NCBI GenBank assembly: GCA_027494035.1
Contig: JAOSJQ010000001.1
Location: forward strand, 2,790,001-2,854,000
Length of the DNA: 64,000 nt
Reading direction: 5' to 3'
DNA from: UTCFX2 sp002050125
GTDB lineage: Bacteria > Chloroflexota > Anaerolineae > Anaerolineales > UBA4823
Position 1 is the first letter of the stretch. The number at the start of each line of letters is the position of its first letter. The notes beneath the pieces were generated by a model. That model saw nothing but the letters and a program-made list of their open reading frames with translations, did not search any database and was not told the origin of the DNA. The position numbers and the translations under genes are program-made. Below are positions 61,148 through 64,000 of this stretch, one piece after another.

Positions 61148-64000
61148 CTAATTCGAAGCCGAAGCGATCGGCTGCACGTTCAGCAGGTCGGCGAACACCA
61201 CCAGCCGCTGGAGATAGACGCGCAGGCTGGTGTCCCAGCCGGTGCAGGTAATCAGCGTGAGCTGCGGCTTGCTGGTCGGCTCGATCACGCTCAAGTCGTG
61301 ATCGTCCACGATCGCTTGGCTGCGCACCTTGTAGGTGTAGACCTTCTTCTGGGTCTGCAGGATCACTTCATCCCCCGCTTTCAGGTCTTTCAAGTTCCAG
61401 AACGGTCCCCGCGCGCCGGTGACCAGGTCGACGTGACCCGCCAGACCGGTGTTGCCGCCCACGCCGGGCCAGGAGGTGTTGCCCATCCAGGCGACTTCCT
61501 GTTTCAACCCGCTGATGAGCCAGGTGCCGCCGCCAAAGGGGACGTACTTGACGTTGGTGACCAGCCGCATGGCGGGGATCGAGATGCGCGTGATCGCGCT
61601 GGTGTCCGCCTCGCCGCCGTCTGGACCCACCAGCCCGGTTCCGGTGGGGGTCGGGATCGGGAAGTCCGGCAGGTTGAGCGGTGTGGGGGTGGGCAGCAGG
61701 TGGCTCAGGTCGATCTCGCCGGCGGTGAGTGTGGGCGTGGATTCGGGCGCGGCGGGCGGCTCTTCCGGGGTGGGGCGCAGCGGAACCAGGTCGGTGGATT
61801 CTTCCGGCTCGAGGCTGGGGCGGGGGAGTTCGGCGGTGGGCGTATCCTGCGGTTCGACGGTGGAGCCCGGCAGCACCGGCAGCGGGCTGGCGACCGGCGG
61901 CTTCGATCCGCCCAACATGCTGAGCTCCGGCGGCGCGGCGGAGCGAGGCTGCAGGAAATACAGCGCTCCGCAGAGCGCCGCGGCGAACAGCAGCAGCGCG
62001 CCAAGCCGCAGACCGCCGCCACCCGAAAGCGGGTGGCGGATGCGGCGGATCATGCCGCTAAAGAGCAGGACCAGCCCCGCCAGCAGCAACAGCGCCGCCG
62101 CGGCAGCGAGGGCTGAAGCGGTCGAAGTGCGCGCGGTCTGCCCGATCCCCAGCCCGCCGGTGCCCGGCAGCGTGCCGGAGGGATAGACGCGGTAGGGAAC
62201 GGCGTTGCTCTCGACTTCGCCCGGGTGAAAATCCCAGTCCAGGTAAGCCCGGTTGCGGTAGGTGCGCGGCGTCTTAACGGTCGAGTTCACCCGCGCAGTG
62301 ATGACGATCGTGGCGCGCTCGCCCGGGTTGAGCGGATTGATGCGCGTTTCCACTTCGCGGGTGGTGGTGTTGAGCTGCGCGGTTCCGCGGCTGGTCGTCG
62401 CGCCCGTCAGATCGAAAGCGCCTCGGGGAAGTAATCGTTGATGATGACGTTCGATACCGCAGTATCCCCCGTGTTGCGCACCTCGATGTTGAAGGTGAAG
62501 TTTTCGCCGACCGCCGCCTGCTCGGGCGAGACCGTCTTCGAAATGCGCACCACGCCGCCCGGACCGGTCGAAATCGGAATAACCAGTTGGGCGGAATGCC
62601 GCGTCTCGCGGTTGATCGTATCTCTCACTTCGGCGCTGATCTGATTGACTGTCTGGTTGCTGGAAGGGCTGGCTTTGACCTTGGCGGTGATGAAAAAGGT
62701 GATCTTCTCGCCCGGGTTGAGCGCTTTGGTCGGAAAGATCCAGGAACGCACGTTGCCCGTCTGCACCACCTCGTTCATCGTCAGCCCGTTCTTGTTGATC
62801 GAGACGTAATCCAGGTTGGTGAGCAGCGTGTCGGTGACCTTGAGCGTATTGGGGATGGTGGCGAGGCTGCCGACGTTGGTGATGGCGAGGGTGTAAGAGA
62901 TGGATTGCCCCGGCATGACCGAGGCAGGGCTGGCGGTTTTGCCCACCTGAATTTGCCCGGCGGGCTGCAACAGCTTTTCGACCGTGTTGGAACGCAGGGT
63001 GAAGCGCGGCGAGCCCCAGCCAATCGAGGCGGTGTTTTTCACCGTCGGACTTTGACCCTCGATCTCTTCGTTGCCTCGAACGACCAGGGTTACGCGGACG
63101 GTTTCGTCGCCGCGCATGTTAACCAGACTGTTGATCAGGTTGTCCGTACCGACAAAACAGGTCTCGGTTGGGCGGGTTGGATAATGAATCGAGCAGCCAA
63201 TTGCGGTGAGCATATTGCTGAGCGTATCGCTGACTAGCACGTTGTAGATATCCACCGGGCTGGTGTTGGTGACGACGATGGTATAAGTGAAGGGCTGCCC
63301 AGCCAAAACGCTCTGAAGGGGGTCTGAAACCTTTTTTTCGATTTGCAAACCGCCGATCATAAATGATGCGCTGGCGGCATTGTTGGCGGTGTTCCAGTCG
63401 TGGGTCGGGCTCAAAACGCGCGCCTCGTTGATGATCTGTCTGCCATTGGCAGTGTCGGCGGGACTTTCGTCTTTGACGGTTGCGGTCAAGACCAGGGTGA
63501 CGATATTATTTGGAGGCGTAGCTGGCAGCGAGCCGATGTTCCAGGTCCAGTAACTGCCGGACCAAAAGAAGGGGGCGGCTGGCGGCGAGACGACTGTCAG
63601 GTTAGTGAGATAGTGCGGCTGGGTCTCGGTGACGATCACCGATTCAGCAATTGTGGGTCCGGCGTTGGTGACTGTGAGGGTGTACGTCACCACATCTCCC
63701 ACGCCCGAAACGCTGAGCGGGGTATGGGTTTTACCGAGCCGCAGGTCAGCGCTGCGGATCGTCGTGGTTACCGTAGCGGAATCATTGTCTGGGTTGCTTC
63801 CGCCGTTGATCAGGACGGCGCGGTTGACCACAGTATCGGTGATGATGTTGGGGGAGACGTTGGCGACGATGTTAATCGCCTCGAAAGCGGTCAGGTTGGG
63901 CGGGATCGCCGCGGCATAGACGCAGTTCACAACCTGTGGCGTGCTGGAGGTGCAGTCCCAGTTGCCGGCGGTGGTGGGAGGCGTCCAGGTGATACCGGGC
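61148..64000 (-). pseudogene. DUF11 repeat protein fused to LPGTG signal and sortase (one frameshift, partial)
   Basis: From the right edge the frame is open and encodes several DUF11 Ig-like repeats (VVTYTLTVTNAGPTIAESVI, PGQSISYTLAITNVG, NFTFNIEVRNTGDTAVSNVI). One missing base near 62415-62420 joins it to the next part: a last Ig-like strand, then GTLPGTGGLG, a hydrophobic helix and basic residues. A second helix, a Pro/Thr linker and a class D/E-like sortase domain follow, with GLAGHVD, TLITCTG and the downstream Arg. The N-terminus lies outside the window. Sortases cut at such motifs and join surface proteins to amino groups. Confidence 0.8.

Overview
The window is a G+C-rich bacterial chromosome segment that most resembles Chloroflexota, class Anaerolineae. 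This is an inference from gene content, since no rRNA or other diagnostic marker is present. The supporting content is large FHA-carrying Hanks-type kinases with TSP3 and DUF11 ectodomains, NBR1-type Ig-like domains, a nuclease-excalibur lipoprotein, DUF11 repeats fused to a sortase, threonine-rich secreted proteins ending in a (V/L)-(F/Y)-(L/I)-P tail, and an MrfA-like helicase.

Layout. 1-9966: an acyl-CoA synthetase fragment, a REC-PAS-GGDEF-EAL regulator, secreted LamG and nuclease proteins, a DUF1294 membrane protein, an XRE-cupin regulator, a binding protein fused to Ig-like domains, and a deoxyinosine DNA glycosylase. 10053-16011: a discoidin-domain lipoprotein, small proteins, an M29 aminopeptidase and a hydantoinase A-like protein. 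16276-22414: a mosaic island of about 6 kb, partly AT-rich, bounded by 64-bp perfect direct repeats. It splits a GyrI-like gene and contains a secreted amidase with a small paralogous partner, a secreted glycoside-hydrolase-like protein, and broken pieces of radC, hyuA and unidentified genes. 22649-29163: two overlapping AlaDh/PNT-type dehydrogenase paralogs, a LysM protein and a helicase with an embedded HNH motif. 29222-36337: an active kinase followed by a pseudokinase of the same architecture. 36456-44709: an FGGY kinase, a GMC oxidoreductase, gatCAB and an acyl-CoA dehydrogenase. 44828-53867: a GT39 glycosyltransferase, a complete IS4-family element with 8-bp target duplications, a zinc-type dehydrogenase, and a three-gene acyl-CoA carboxylase operon with a CYTH gene. 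53948-64000: a murI fragment, a small membrane protein, murI with a peptidase C26 gene, rplS, a PfkB kinase, parAB with an amidohydrolase, and a DUF11-LPGTG-sortase fusion.

Many otherwise conserved genes, including gatC, carry one or two single-base indels, several of them in G/C runs. When repaired, each gives one continuous protein whose length agrees with the indel count. I therefore read most of them as probable sequence errors, while the mosaic island and the murI fragment look like real rearrangements. The metabolic genes (acyl-CoA dehydrogenase, acyl-CoA carboxylase, acyl-CoA synthetase) point to fatty-acid or branched-chain acid metabolism. Much of the rest is cell-surface and signalling machinery.
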